Assembly (NCBI GenBank): GCA_964017065.1
Contig: OZ024787.1
Location: 14,374,453-14,438,452 of the forward strand
DNA from: Haliclona indistincta
Taxonomy: Eukaryota > Porifera > Demospongiae > Haplosclerida > Chalinidae
Length of the DNA: 64,000 nucleotides
Direction: 5' to 3'
Position numbers and translations under genes: made by a program. Position 1 is the first letter of the stretch, and every line of letters starts with the position of its first letter. Positions 50,700 through 61,690 of this stretch are shown here, one piece after another. The notes below the pieces were generated by a model. The model was not told the DNA's origin. It was given only the letters and a program-made list of their open reading frames with translations, and searched no databases.

Positions 50700-51350
50700 T
50701 ATTCACCAGGCTAGTGTGTAGTGAGTGTACCAGGCTAGTGTGTACAGTGTGTACCAGGCTAATGTGCACAGTGTGTACCAGGCTAGTGTGTACAGTGTGT
50801 ACCAGGCTAGTGTGTACAGTGTGTACCAGGCTAGTGTGTACAGTGTGTACCAGGCTAGTGTGTACTGAGTGTACCAGGCCAGTGTGTACAGTGTGTACCA
50901 GGCTAGTGTGTACAGTGTGTACCAGGCTAGTGTGTACAGTGTGTACCAGGCTAGTGTGTACAGTGTGTACCAGGCTAGTGTGTACCAGGCTAGTGTGTAC
51001 AGTGTACCAGGCTAGTGTGTACAGTGTGTACCAGGCTAGTGTGTACTGAGTGTACCAGGCTAGTGTGTACAGTGTACCAGGCTAGTGTGCACAGTGTGTA
51101 CCAGGCTAGTGTGTTCAGTGTGTACCAGGCTAGTGTGTACAGTGTGTACCAGGCCTAGGCCTGGGTACCAGGCTAGTGTGTACATTTTGTGCCAGGCCTA
51201 GGCCTGGGTACGAGGCTAGTGTGTATAGTGTGTACCAGGCCTAGGCCTGGGTACGAGGCTAGTGCGTACAGTGTGTACCAGGCCTAGGTCTGGGTACGAG
51301 GCTAGTGTGTATACAGTGCACCAGGCCTATGCCTGGGTACGAGGCTAGTG
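50700..51350. repeat. 24-bp minisatellite with longer MITE-end units at its right edge
   Basis: Unit TACCAGGCTAGTGTGTACAG plus TGTG, repeated about 20 times with some 14- and 22-bp variants. From about 51145 the units lengthen to include CCAGGCCTAGGCCTGGGTACGAGG, i.e. the MITE terminal repeat as a palindrome. The 117-codon plus frame through it is an artefact of the 24-bp (8-codon) period. Confidence 0.92.
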
Positions 51351-51359
51351 TTTGAGGTG

Positions 51360-51700
51360 AAAACTGAAGTACAATTGTAAAACTTAAATTTACAAGATAA
51401 GAGTCCTTGGCTAAGGTGGTGTGAGCTGAGATATAATTATAGCTAAGAAATAAAAAATAATTATTGTGAAATTACCTCGAGCTACCCACTATAAGAATTC
51501 ATACTGCTGTATAGCAGGAAAATTTTATAATATTTTCACGAATGTACTAGAATCAGTATTTCGCCAAATGACCTGTTTTATCAACTAAAACAAGACCTTT
51601 GCGGATAAATTTTTGAATTGTCAGTAATTCACAAAATTCTCTTTCTCAAAAGTTCCCGCTATACTTTATGATCGATCCCTCCCACCTCATGTACTATATA
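51360..51700. other. Non-coding, AT-rich
   Basis: No gene or repeat recognised; lies in the intron between the ankyrin-Roco linker exon and the Roco exon. Confidence 0.4.
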
Positions 51701-52666
51701 ACTACTACTAACCAGTAGGTGGAGTAATAGTGGTGGGTGTGGCAGTACTGGAGCTCACTCTGGAACGTTCTGTATAATGAAAAGAATTTTGTATTATTTA
51801 AAAAATAATAATAATACAGCTGCAAATTAATACAATACACATTAACAGTGCATTAATGAACATCTTTATGGACTGGTTCAAAACACCTCTTCTTATTCAA
51901 CTATCATGATTGAGTTTCAATAACAACTACAGCATCTTATGTTCATTGACACAGCAAGCTACAATGTATACACCACAAAATACCCTAGAAAGCACAATAC
52001 CTACAAACAGATAGTACTTGTAATGATAAGATAACAATAGTGAGCATTATCATAACAATTCATCACTTACCAAATTCTTCAAGATATTTGATTACTTCAT
52101 CATATCCTGATTTCCTATCTTCACTAGAAGATACAAGGTTTACTTCTCTCGCTCTATCAAGTGCAGTCTTACCATTCTGTATAACAAGAACAACAGTGCG
52201 AGTCATGACACACAAGATCAGTGAGTACAGGGTTAATAATACCACACACACACACCATGTGCTACAGTTCAGTATGTGATGAGTCATGTATCATAGCATT
52301 GTCAACACACACACAAGCCAGGACAATGATAATGACCTAGCTCAATGTGATGTTACATGTTGTACCAAGAGAATGAATGTACTGGACAATCTACAGACCA
52401 CATGTAGTCAGTGATCACAATGACTGATACACAATGTATAGATCACATGTTAGTGACTACTATCGTAGATCGAATATTCGTAATCTGCTTTGCATGAGTT
52501 TTCGATTGACACTAAAATTTGTTAAATTCTGTCCAGAGAATAGCACAAAATTAAATCGACAACTAAGATTCGCCATCAAGAGTTCATTACCTAAGAGTAT
52601 GCAACCGTCAATATACCCCCTAGGACGGTGTTTGACATTTTCTACGTCACAAGTTTACACAACCCA

Positions 52667-53880
52667 TATGGCGCGCCGTTTGTATCAAAAATAACAGAGT
52701 CATAGAAAGAAACAATTTTGGCCCGCGGCGGCGCGGCCGTGGCCTGGTAGGTGTTACCGATGTGGGCGTGGTCACACACTGTACTATACTCGACTATACT
52801 ACAACAGTATACTGATGTTTCTCCTCGGTTTCTTCTGCCAGTAACGGGTCACCCAGCCCTTGTGTGCGTGTCACTGTCTCCGTGGACCTGTCTCTGTGTC
52901 ACTGAGCGTATAGTGTGAGTCATGGTGCCGCCTCTGTTAGCTAGGCTATAGCAGTGTCCGTTGATCACCTAAGCTAGTAGCAGGCTTGCTGTCAGTGCCT
53001 GTACTGTGTCTGTGTGACTAGGTCTGTAATAGTGTAATTAACCTGTGGCTCTGTCAGGTATGCTCTGCTAGCCTATACGTGTGTCTGCTTATTTTCCAGA
53101 ACACGACACTGCCGATTACAATAAGTATACCTATTGCATCATTATACACACGTACATCTCTTACCGATTACCTCAGATGTGCTAGCAAGTCAATTGTTCA
53201 TTGCATGAGTTGCTATGGTGGTGATGACATTCTCAATATTTATAGTAAGACAATATTTCTATGCACCTTGTCTCATGTTTTGTGTGTCTCTATCACCCAC
53301 ACTACTCTGTAGCACTCATCCAGTAACTCATTGACTCTATCACTCACCAAGTGTTTTTTAATGCTCTATCACACAGTCAGTGATTACTACTCCCATCACA
53401 CACAGTAATGTCGATGTACCTTGTAAATTTGTATCTTTGTTTGTCTCTCATTTTAACTTTTTTGCATCCAGCGATGGCCATGCATATTTTGATTGTTGTG
53501 TTATTAGTTGTCATGATTCATTTCACTTCGAACAGTGTGAGTACGTGCATGATTGTCGTGAGCATGACTATACACTAGCCACACACGCTATATTCAAAGT
53601 GAGGTGAAATCAACTGTAATGGTATTAGGAGATAGGTCTACATAAAATGATTTTTCCTCTTTTCACAACACAGGAGCTGTCAACAGATGTACTACCATTG
53701 GATGGGTGTGTTATGGTAAAGCTGCCAAGTGATCAGACAACCATACTATGTTGCAACTGTACTGTACTGTAATTAAAATAATTATGTTTGAACAACTTGT
53801 TCATGATTATTGACAAGAAAGCAGCAATCGATGATTTGTTTCAGTCACTATTTTAAAATATTTATATACAAACTGTGGGC
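52667..53880. repeat. Left long terminal inverted repeat of the integrase transposon
   Basis: Inverted copy of 60190-61404. The 77- and 75-codon frames inside translate identically in both arms, showing very high identity; they are not thought to be genes. Identity falls off after about 53650. Confidence 0.88.
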
Positions 53881-53914
53881 AAGGTACTACTGCTGAGTGA
53901 TCCGGCTTTCTCGT

Positions 53915-54420
53915 AGGTGCACTATGCATGAGAGCATTATTTCTCTGCTGTTGCGAGCCTGATGCCACTGCAGAGAGAGATTCCACCAAAACTAGGGTCC
54001 AGGGCTCGCCTGTACATTCTACAGTCGTAGGTGCACTATGAGAGTATGTATTTTACTGCTGTTGCGAACCTGATGCCACTGCAGAGAGAGATTCCACCAA
54101 AACTAGGGTCCAGGGCTCGCCTGTACATTCTACAGTCGTAGGTGCACTATGAGAGTATGTATTTTACTGCTGTTGCGAACCTGATGCCACTGCAGAGAGA
54201 GATTCCACCAAAACTAGGGTCCAGGGCTCGCCTGTACATTCTACAGTCGTAGGTGCACTATGAGAGTATGTATTTTACTGCTGTTGCGAACCTGATGCCA
54301 CTGCAGAGAGAGATTCCACCAAAACTAGGGTCCAGGGCTCGCCTGTACACTCTACAGTCGTATGCACTATGAGAGTATGTATTTTACTGCAGTTGCGAAC
54401 CTGATGCCACTGGCAGAGCG
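53915..54420. repeat. 111-bp subterminal tandem repeat, about 4.6 copies
   Basis: Unit starts CGTAGGTGCACTATGAGAG and includes GCCACTGCAGAGAGAG and GGGTCCAGGGCTCGCC. The opposite end of the transposon has only one degenerate, inverted unit (about 60060-60150), so the array expanded on one side. Confidence 0.88.
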
Positions 54421-55500
54421 GAGACAAAACTAGCTCAGTAGCTCAGTAGCCACTAAAGGCTAGGGTCTAGTAGAGCTCGCCCGTACATTCTACAGTAGTG
54501 CCGGGCTAGACTGGACCAGTCCTTGGATCAGTAAGTCATTTCATTGGCAAGCTCTAGATCCAACTGAGCTAGTTTTGTCTCCGCTCTGCAATGGTGTGGC
54601 CTTAGTGAGTCTGAATCTGTAGTGGGCTACGGCTCTGCCAGACGGAATCCCATAATCTTAATGGGACTCTCTTGCTTAGTTCAGTAACTTTGTCGATTAC
54701 AATTCTGTTACATAGGTGGAAAGGGAGTGTGGTAGCATTCAATACATTGGCCAGCAGCTCAATATACGGCTATAATTATGCTCATGGTGAGGCTGTTTGG
54801 CTGTCTATGCATTATAGCAGAGTGTCTAATCTGTGGAGGTTCAACAAAACTAGGTGTTTACCTCATATCTTTCAATGGTGTCACTGTAGCCAATCATCAA
54901 CAATTTTATTTCTCTCACTATAGCATAGGTGGCATACTGACACTGGCCAGTAAGATTCATCCGGATAGCAGCACGGTGTGGCAGTACTCACAAGTAGAGC
55001 TATAAGGTCATGCCAAGTTTAGAAGATGAACTCTCAAACCTCTTCGATGACGCACTATTTGGTCTCCTTCAAGAGAGACAATGTTTTTTATTGTTCCAGT
55101 GATTATATAAATTTTTCATTTTTTTGGGTAAAATCTACTGAAATGAGGTGACACCATTATAATTATGATTTGCAAAAAGAAACTCAAATAGTGACTCCAG
55201 TGCAGCAGTGGGTTATCAGACTATTGTTGATAAGTAATTATACATACTGACAAGCAGAAAACATGCCGTGATTGTAGTGCAACAAGGCTGAGAATAATAC
55301 TAAATTCGAAAGAATAGCAGAATAGCTGTTTTCACAGCAATTGAGTACGCCATGATGATGTAATCGCCACGTGTCGATCGTCTACAGGAGGTATTTGCGT
55401 CCACGTGTCGTTCTTCTTGCCACGTGTCGTCTACACTCTGTTCCAGAGGTACTTGCGTCCACGTACTGTTTCTCGTCTTCATATTCATTGGTCTCGTTTT
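54421..55500. other. Transposon interior, no supported gene
   Basis: Near 54440 and 54560 an inverted pair (GAGCGGAGACAAAACTAGCT / AGCTAGTTTTGTCTCCGCTC type) forms a small foldback. Two overlapping frames of about 80 codons at 54672-55005 lack motifs. 55360-55460 repeats CCACGTGTCG and ACTTGCGTCCACGT words, possibly promoter sequence for the downstream gene. Confidence 0.4.
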
Positions 55501-55544
55501 TGTTTGCTGTCAGTCAGTCTTTCTCACGGCGTCGGCTAGTCTGC

Positions 55545-55850
55545 TCTTGAAGTTTTGATTACTCGCTCTTGTTGCTTGTTGTCTACTCTTGTTGCGTAGT
55601 CTGTTCTTGAAGTTTTGTCTACTCTTTCTTGTTGCTTGTTGTCTACTCTTGTTGTCTACTCTTGTTGCTTGTTGTCTACTCCTGTTGCTTGTTGTCTACT
55701 CCTGTTGCTTGTTGTCTACTCCTGTTGCTTGTTGTCTACTCCTGTTGCGTAGTCTGTTCTTGAAGTTTTGTCTACTCTTTCTTGTTGCTTGTTGTCTACT
55801 CTTGTCTAGTCTGTTCTTCTGCTCTTTCTGGTTGCTTGTTGCCAACTCTT
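55545..55850. repeat. CTTGTTGCTTGTTGTCTACT minisatellite
   Basis: A 20-bp pyrimidine-rich unit repeated about ten times, with two longer units containing GTAGTCTGTTCTTGAAGTTT. It lies immediately upstream of the first exon of the DMAP1-binding-like gene. Confidence 0.85.
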
Positions 55851-55912
55851 TCTTGACTGTACTTGTTGTAATTGTTGTTCTGTGTGTAATTCTCTCGTTA
55901 AATCCTCTGGAG

Positions 55913-57949
55913 ATGGTTGAGAGCTTAGGACTAGAAGAGGTAGAAAGGGAAATAGAAGAAGTGGAGAGAGACTATAGGGCTGGTAATGTGATAACATAAT
56001 TATTACCTATAAATATGTTTGTAATTACAGGGGAATTGACTGATAAAGGGTACAAAATTCGTCAAGAACGACTTCAATTACGACGGGAATTTCTGGAAGG
56101 TCATTTAACATGTGAAACTTTCATTGCAGATGTAGAATTAATGTCATGGGCATAATAGTATAGCATGTAGTATAAATAGTGTAAATACTGGGGGAGAGCC
56201 TGCATGAGCTGATTTTTTGTGCTGTACACTACACAGTTTGAATTGCAATTTCAAGGCAATAAAAAGTATTGTTGTGAAGCAGCAAGAGAAGAGAAGAGTG
56301 ACAATTTTTTCAAATTTGATATTTTACTACAGATTTGTAGCCTTATCCTTGCACAAAGTGTCATAGGATTCTGTTGCTTCACTGCTCTACTGCGAAGCTA
56401 TTTAATAGCGCGACTGGGCGTTATTTAGAATCTGTGTATTTATAGCAGTAGCTAAATATAGCAATCAAAAAATTAATACTTAAACTTTAACCCCTTTTTC
56501 TCATAATAATAAAAATTAATTGGTACTTATCCCTTTTTGCACTGAGCCATTCAATTGTTAACAAAAATAAGTTTTTTATGGTTTTGTTGTTGTGTAGGTG
56601 ACATCACTCAAAAAGGTTATATTAAAAAAAAAGAACAATTGGAGAAAAAAACAGAACCACAAACAGAACCACAGATGTCACCCACTAGTACAGCTATTGC
56701 TTTGAGAAATGCAACCAAACAACAAGATCTTAAGGTTAAACTGGGCAGACTGTTTGGTCATACAAGCAAAGGAGCATCATCGTCTGCTACATGTGGTTTT
56801 ATACCATCAGCTGTAGGTGGAAAGAAGTCACGAAAAAAGTCCATTGTTTCAGTCCGTTCTTTGTCGCCTCAAATAAAACACATAACAACTATACATTTAT
56901 TTGAGCGGACAGCTTTCGTTCCGCGAAGAAGTTCCCGTGAAAAACTTGCAAAGGCTGGAAGAATTCAAGATTTAAAAGTGCAGTCATCAATGACTGGAGA
57001 AGAAATTGAAGCTATGATTGTCAACAAGTTTGTGACGGAGAAACCCTGTTTGAGTATTACTTACTACAAAGCAGATAAATCTGATCTTGTATCAATAGAT
57101 CCACCTATTGATGGTGAGGAGTTATTTGAAATACTAGGAAATGGAAGCCTCTATATTTATATTCCACAGCCACAATTGCCAGCTCCTCCTGACAGTTGCT
57201 CGATCTCAATGCCAGTTCCTTCTGACAGTTGCTCGATCTCAACGCCAGTTCCTTCTGACAGTTTCTCGATCTCAATGCCAGTTCCTTCCGACAGTAGCTC
57301 ACCCATTTCAATGGCAGCTCCTTCTGACGATTGCTTGACCTCAATGCTAGCTCCTTCTGATGAGTGCTTGACCTCAACGCCAGCTCCTTCTAATTGCTCG
57401 ATCTCAATGCCAGCTCAGCACGAGTTGAGTAGTGAAACTGTAGAAAAGCAACTTACAGATCCATTAGTGGGCCAATTATGGCTTGAGCAAGCTGATCTGA
57501 TTGAAACCAATCAAGAATATGATCTAGATGAGGTAACTATTATGCATTCATAATTAAATTTTATAATTTTATTTTCAACACAGGAGCTGACTCAGAAATG
57601 TTCAAGGAACAACGAATTTTTCTTGTATACTCGTGAGCTTGAAGTGCAGAGGTGGTTAAAAAGCAGGGAAGCGAGAGGTTTAAAAACAACGATGGTAGGA
57701 TCGACATTTGCAATCGTTAATGAAGAGTCTTTTACAGACTACGACAAACACCGTCAGCAGTATCGGGAGCAAAGTCCACATTGCAGAGTTGTTCCCCAAT
57801 GTGAGCTCTTGTTATTCTATATGCTAGAGAAGGAATATGCAGTAAAACAAATTAAAGAGCATGGTCAAACCTACTATGTTTTGTCTTATGAAGAATTCAA
57901 TGATCTAGCAACGTGGGTGTACAGAAAGAGAAATATCTCACCAAACTAA
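55913..57949 (+). CDS. Transposon protein with N-terminal DMAP1-binding-like domain
   Basis: Exons 55913-55982, 56031-56099, 56598-57532 and 57584-57949, all GT-AG and phase-matched, give 479 aa. Residues 1-60 hold two successive motifs, YRAGELTDKGYKIRQERL and FLEGDITQKGYIKKKEQL, which match the (E)GDITxKGYxKKRxxL signature of the DMAP1-binding domain of DIP2 and GNPTAB. A basic region follows (VGGKKSRKKS), then an unrecognised globular segment (IKHITTIHLFER ... YIYIP), a seven-fold PS-rich 12-residue repeat (APSDxCxxSMP), and a C-terminal domain (VQRWLKSREARGLKT ... WVYRKRNISPN). Function in the transposon is unknown; recruitment of DMAP1-containing chromatin complexes is inference. Exon 1 could also splice straight to exon 3 in frame. 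It is convergent with the integrase gene. Confidence 0.75.
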
Positions 57950-58227
57950 AGTGAACGTCGATCATCAGCAGTATAGCTATATCAGTTTAATTACTCTTTG
58001 TATATCCATCCATCATTACTCTTTGTATATCCATCCATCAAGTATCCATCGTTAGCGCCTGCTCCCCTGCTGTACAAATAAATTCTTCACTACTCAATGG
58101 AACACGTAGAGTCCACTGCAACAGGTATTATTGACTATAGGAAGTGGGCATTACTTAGAAGTAGTGATGTAATCAGTTATGATTTTGATAATTATTAATA
58201 AATCATTGACAATAATTATAAATATAA

Positions 58228-59774
58228 TCATATGAAGCAGTTTCTTACTGCAAGATATGTATCAGTGCCATACTCATCTATCCCGCTAAATGGATCATAT
58301 TCGTCTGCTGCCTGGAGTTGTGCCTCTTCTGGTGTGAATTCTATTTCAGGAATGTTGACACTTACATCAGGCTCAAAAGATACCGGTCCTTCACTGTCCA
58401 CACCATATAAGTCATCCACACCATCAAAAAAGTCTGCAGCAGTGCTTTGTGAGTTTCTAAGCTGAAGCATGCTTCTAGTAAACAACTGTAGAGGTGATTT
58501 GTTGTGTTGTGATCTGACGCCATGAGAATTCCAACCTCCTAAAAAAATATGCAAAGCTCTGTTGATTCTTGGTAAATATACATAGTGCAAAGCATAAAGG
58601 TCAGTCTCAGACAGTGGGTCAAGCACATCAATCTGCTCAAGGTGGTAAAAAAGTCGGTAATACAACTGTAGGACGCATCGAAACACATCTCGCCAAAGAC
58701 GCTCTATTCGTTGATTATGCACTGAAGAACCCGTAAGAACACTATTCCTGTCAATTCCACGATTTTCTAACATAAATTGAGCAACTCTAACATTTTCAAC
58801 ACCTTTATCAATTCGTATTCGTGAAGGAAGGCCCAATTTCTTGGTTGCATCTGTGAATAGACGTAAGACAGTTTCAGACTTATTGTTGCTGCTGCAATGA
58901 AGGTAAGTTACTAATCGAGAAAAACCATCGATTCCTCCATGTACAATTAGTCTCCATCTAACAAGCTTGTGGTTACCGTCTGTGAAATAGAGCACAGACA
59001 GTAACTTAAGTTGTTACAAATATAACTAAACTTACCTAAATGCCACAAGCTGTTGGATCCGGGAACAGAATAAGGACGTCTAATTACAAAACTTGACCAA
59101 CGAAGAGCAGTATTAACAGGGTCTACCTTTTGTATAGTTCTTCTCAATCGTTCTCGCTCAACCTTTACTCCTCGTGCAACAAGAGCACCCATCAACATTC
59201 GTTCACCAACATCAGGCATTTCAGCTTTAATATCAAGAACTAACGCCTCCAAGTCTTTGTCTGTTATCTCAAAAAAACCTCTACCCAGCATTCCCCAGTT
59301 TTGTCTTCTTCTGTACAAAGTCATGCGACCTACACCTAGAAGAGAAGCTATTTCTGACCAAGAAAATTGTAGTGAACGCAGATATTCAACTTGACTTCGT
59401 TCAATAGACAAAGTAGGCCTCCCTTTCTTTCCTGTTCTGTCACTGTCGACCAGGCCAACTGAGCAAGAAACTGGATTGTGTGGAGTCTGGGTATCATCCA
59501 CAGACTGGCGGTTCTCGTTCCAGAAAGTATATAGAGTAGAAAAGCGTTCGTGTAGCAGTTTAACTTTGCTAATCAAGTCCGTCATACCCTCTGTTGCTGC
59601 TGCATAATGGAGACGATCAAGAATCCTGCGGAGGCCAGTTAAGCAGTTTTCGATTCTTGCTTTAGCATACGAAACAGTCCTTTGGTCTAAAGAGAAATTT
59701 TCTTCTGAAGTTTCTCGAAGAACAACGACAACAGCTGAAAAGAAGTTGTCCCAACCCTGAAGTGCCTCCTCCAT
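58228..59774 (-). CDS. rve-type DDE integrase/transposase
   Basis: Two exons, 59774-59036 and 58979-58228, phase 1, giving 496 aa, start ATG 59774 ([14 protein letters not shown]). Residues 1-110 are helical, then a basic GKKGRPTLS and an HTH ([20 protein letters not shown]), a second helical domain, and the integrase core. The catalytic acids appear as [10 protein letters not shown] (Asp 1), [11 protein letters not shown] (Asp 2) and [11 protein letters not shown] (Glu), with 34 residues between the last two, near the DD35E spacing. The C-terminus is acidic. Homologous single proteins are abundant in fish, cnidarian and sponge genomes. Both exons are intact. It probably mobilises the 52667-61404 element. 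Confidence 0.85.
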
Positions 59775-60189
59775 CGTGAGTCTCGTGACATGATACTGAT
59801 AAGAGAAGGTGTGTTCGTAACGCCTTTTCTCAAAATGGCCACTCTAACAGTTCATGCATTTAGTCATTGCTGCGCTTGCTGATATTTATGGTACTTACAA
59901 CACTGAGCTATGCTGCAGCTAATACGAGGCATCATCATATCGGTGCAAGCAACTTGCATGGTTACCTGAACAGGTGCGGTGCTTGATTCTTTCTCGATCA
60001 CATCCGCCGTCATCTAGCCTCGTACAAAAGAGCCTGGGTACGAGGCTAGACGTCATCAGGCTCGCAACAGCAGTTAAATACATACTCTCATACAGTGCAT
60101 CTACGACTGTAGAACGCACCGCATGAGAGACCCTAGTTTTAGAGAAACATCACTCCCCCATGCAGTCTCCGCAGTATAATAATATTATA

Positions 60190-61404
60190 GTACATGTACC
60201 ATGCCCACAGTTTGTGTATTTTTTAAATTATAGTAACTAAAACAAAATCATCGATTGCTGCTTTCTTATCAATGAACTTATGAACGAACAGATGAACAAG
60301 TTGTCAATATTCAAACATAATAATGGTTGTCGTAGTGATCACTTGGCAGCTTTACCATAACACACCCATCCGATGGTAGTACATCTGTTGACAGCTCCTG
60401 TGTTGTGAAAAGAGGAAAAATCATTTTATGTAGACCTATCTCCTAATACCATTACAGTTGATTTCACCTCACTTTGAATATAGCGTGTGTGGCTAGTGTA
60501 TAGTCATGCTCACGACAATCATGCACGTACTCACACTGTTCGAAGTGAAATGAATCATGACAACTAATAACACAACAATCAAAATATGCATGGCCATCGC
60601 TGGATGCAAAAAAGTTAAAATGAGAGACAAACAAAGATACAAATTTACAAGGTACATCGACATTACTGTGTGTGATGGGAGTAGTAATCACTGACTGTGT
60701 GATAGAGCATTAAAAAACACTTGGTGAGTGATAGAGTCAATGAGTTACTGGATGAGTGCTACAGAGTAGTGTGGGTGATAGAGACACACAAAACATGAGA
60801 CAAGGTGCATAGAAATATTGTCTTACTATAAATATTGAGAATGTCATCACCACCATAGCAACTCATGCAATGAACAATTGACTTGCTAGCACATCTGAGG
60901 TAATCGGTAAGAGATGTACGTGTGTATAATGATGCAATAGGTATACTTATTGTAATCGGCAGTGTCGTGTTCTGGAAAATAAGCAGACACACGTATAGGC
61001 TAGCAGAGCATACCTGACAGAGCCACAGGTTAATTACACTATTACAGACCTAGTCACACAGACACAGTACAGGCACTGACAGCAAGCCTGCTACTAGCTT
61101 AGGTGATCAACGGACACTGCTATAGCCTAGCTAACAGAGGCGGCACCATGACTCACACTATACGCTCAGTGACACAGAGACAGGTCCACGGAGACAGTGA
61201 CACGCACACAAGGGCTGGGTGACCCGTTACTGGCAGAAGAAACCGAGGAGAAACATCAGTATACTGTTGTAGTATAGTCGAGTATAGTACAGTGTGTGAC
61301 CACGCCCACATCGGTAACACCTACCAGGCCACGGCCGCGCCGCCGCGGGCCAAAATTGTTTCTTTCTATGACTCTGTTATTTTTGATACAAACGGCGCGC
61401 CATA
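60190..61404. repeat. Right long terminal inverted repeat of the integrase transposon
   Basis: Complement of 52667-53880. Ends CGGCGCGCCATA. See the left arm for detail. Confidence 0.88.
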
Positions 61405-61519
61405 AACCCAGCCAACCTCAGTGATGATTAGCATGACCACAGATTATGAATATTATTAATGTGGTGGGTTACCAGAATTAACTTTAGCAAGTAGCTTTAT
61501 TTTCTAGCCATGGGTATTT

Positions 61520-61690
61520 GTGTAACGTAGGTAATATTCAGTATCGAACAAGAGAATGATCTCTTTCACAAGAAACAGAGAGCTACTTATATACAAAGAC
61601 CAAATGGAATGACGATACAGCACAAACACAGTTAACATACTAAAGTGTAATCTAAGACAATGCGATAATATTTATTGTCACAATGTTACA
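61520..61690 (-). mobile_element. Solo LTR, 171 bp, TSD TTTG
   Basis: Begins TGTAACG and ends GTTACA (TG...CA with 6-bp inverted ends), flanked by TTTG on both sides; the matching place in the other foldback arm (near 62215) is uninterrupted. On the minus strand a TATATAAG box lies about 110 bp from the start. No internal retrotransposon sequence remains. Small enough to be a TRIM-type or short Gypsy LTR. Confidence 0.65.

Larger units (their letters stand above)
52667..61404. mobile_element. 8.74-kb integrase DNA transposon with long TIRs, 6-bp TSD AACCCA (IS3EU-like)
   Basis: Begins TATGGCGCGCCGTTTGTATC and ends in the exact complement; AACCCA flanks at 52661-52666 and 61405-61410. Inverted arms extend about 1.2 kb and are close to identical. 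The 6-bp duplication and TAY-type end agree with what I recall of the IS3EU superfamily; Polinton/Maverick also makes 6-bp duplications but has other ends and genes. Two intact, convergent, spliced genes lie between the arms. Probably autonomous and young. Confidence 0.85.

Noticed and set aside
50696..51049. 117-codon Cys-rich repeated protein
   Set aside because: A 24-bp satellite yields an 8-residue period automatically; no start context, homology or splice support.
53079..53607. Two small proteins repeated identically in both transposon arms
   Set aside because: They are simply the two copies of the TIR; no recognisable motif and both also occur as complements.
52667..61404. Polinton/Maverick or viral integration
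   Set aside because: Although the TSD is 6 bp and an integrase is present, no polymerase B, capsid, ATPase or protease gene is found and the ends do not fit.
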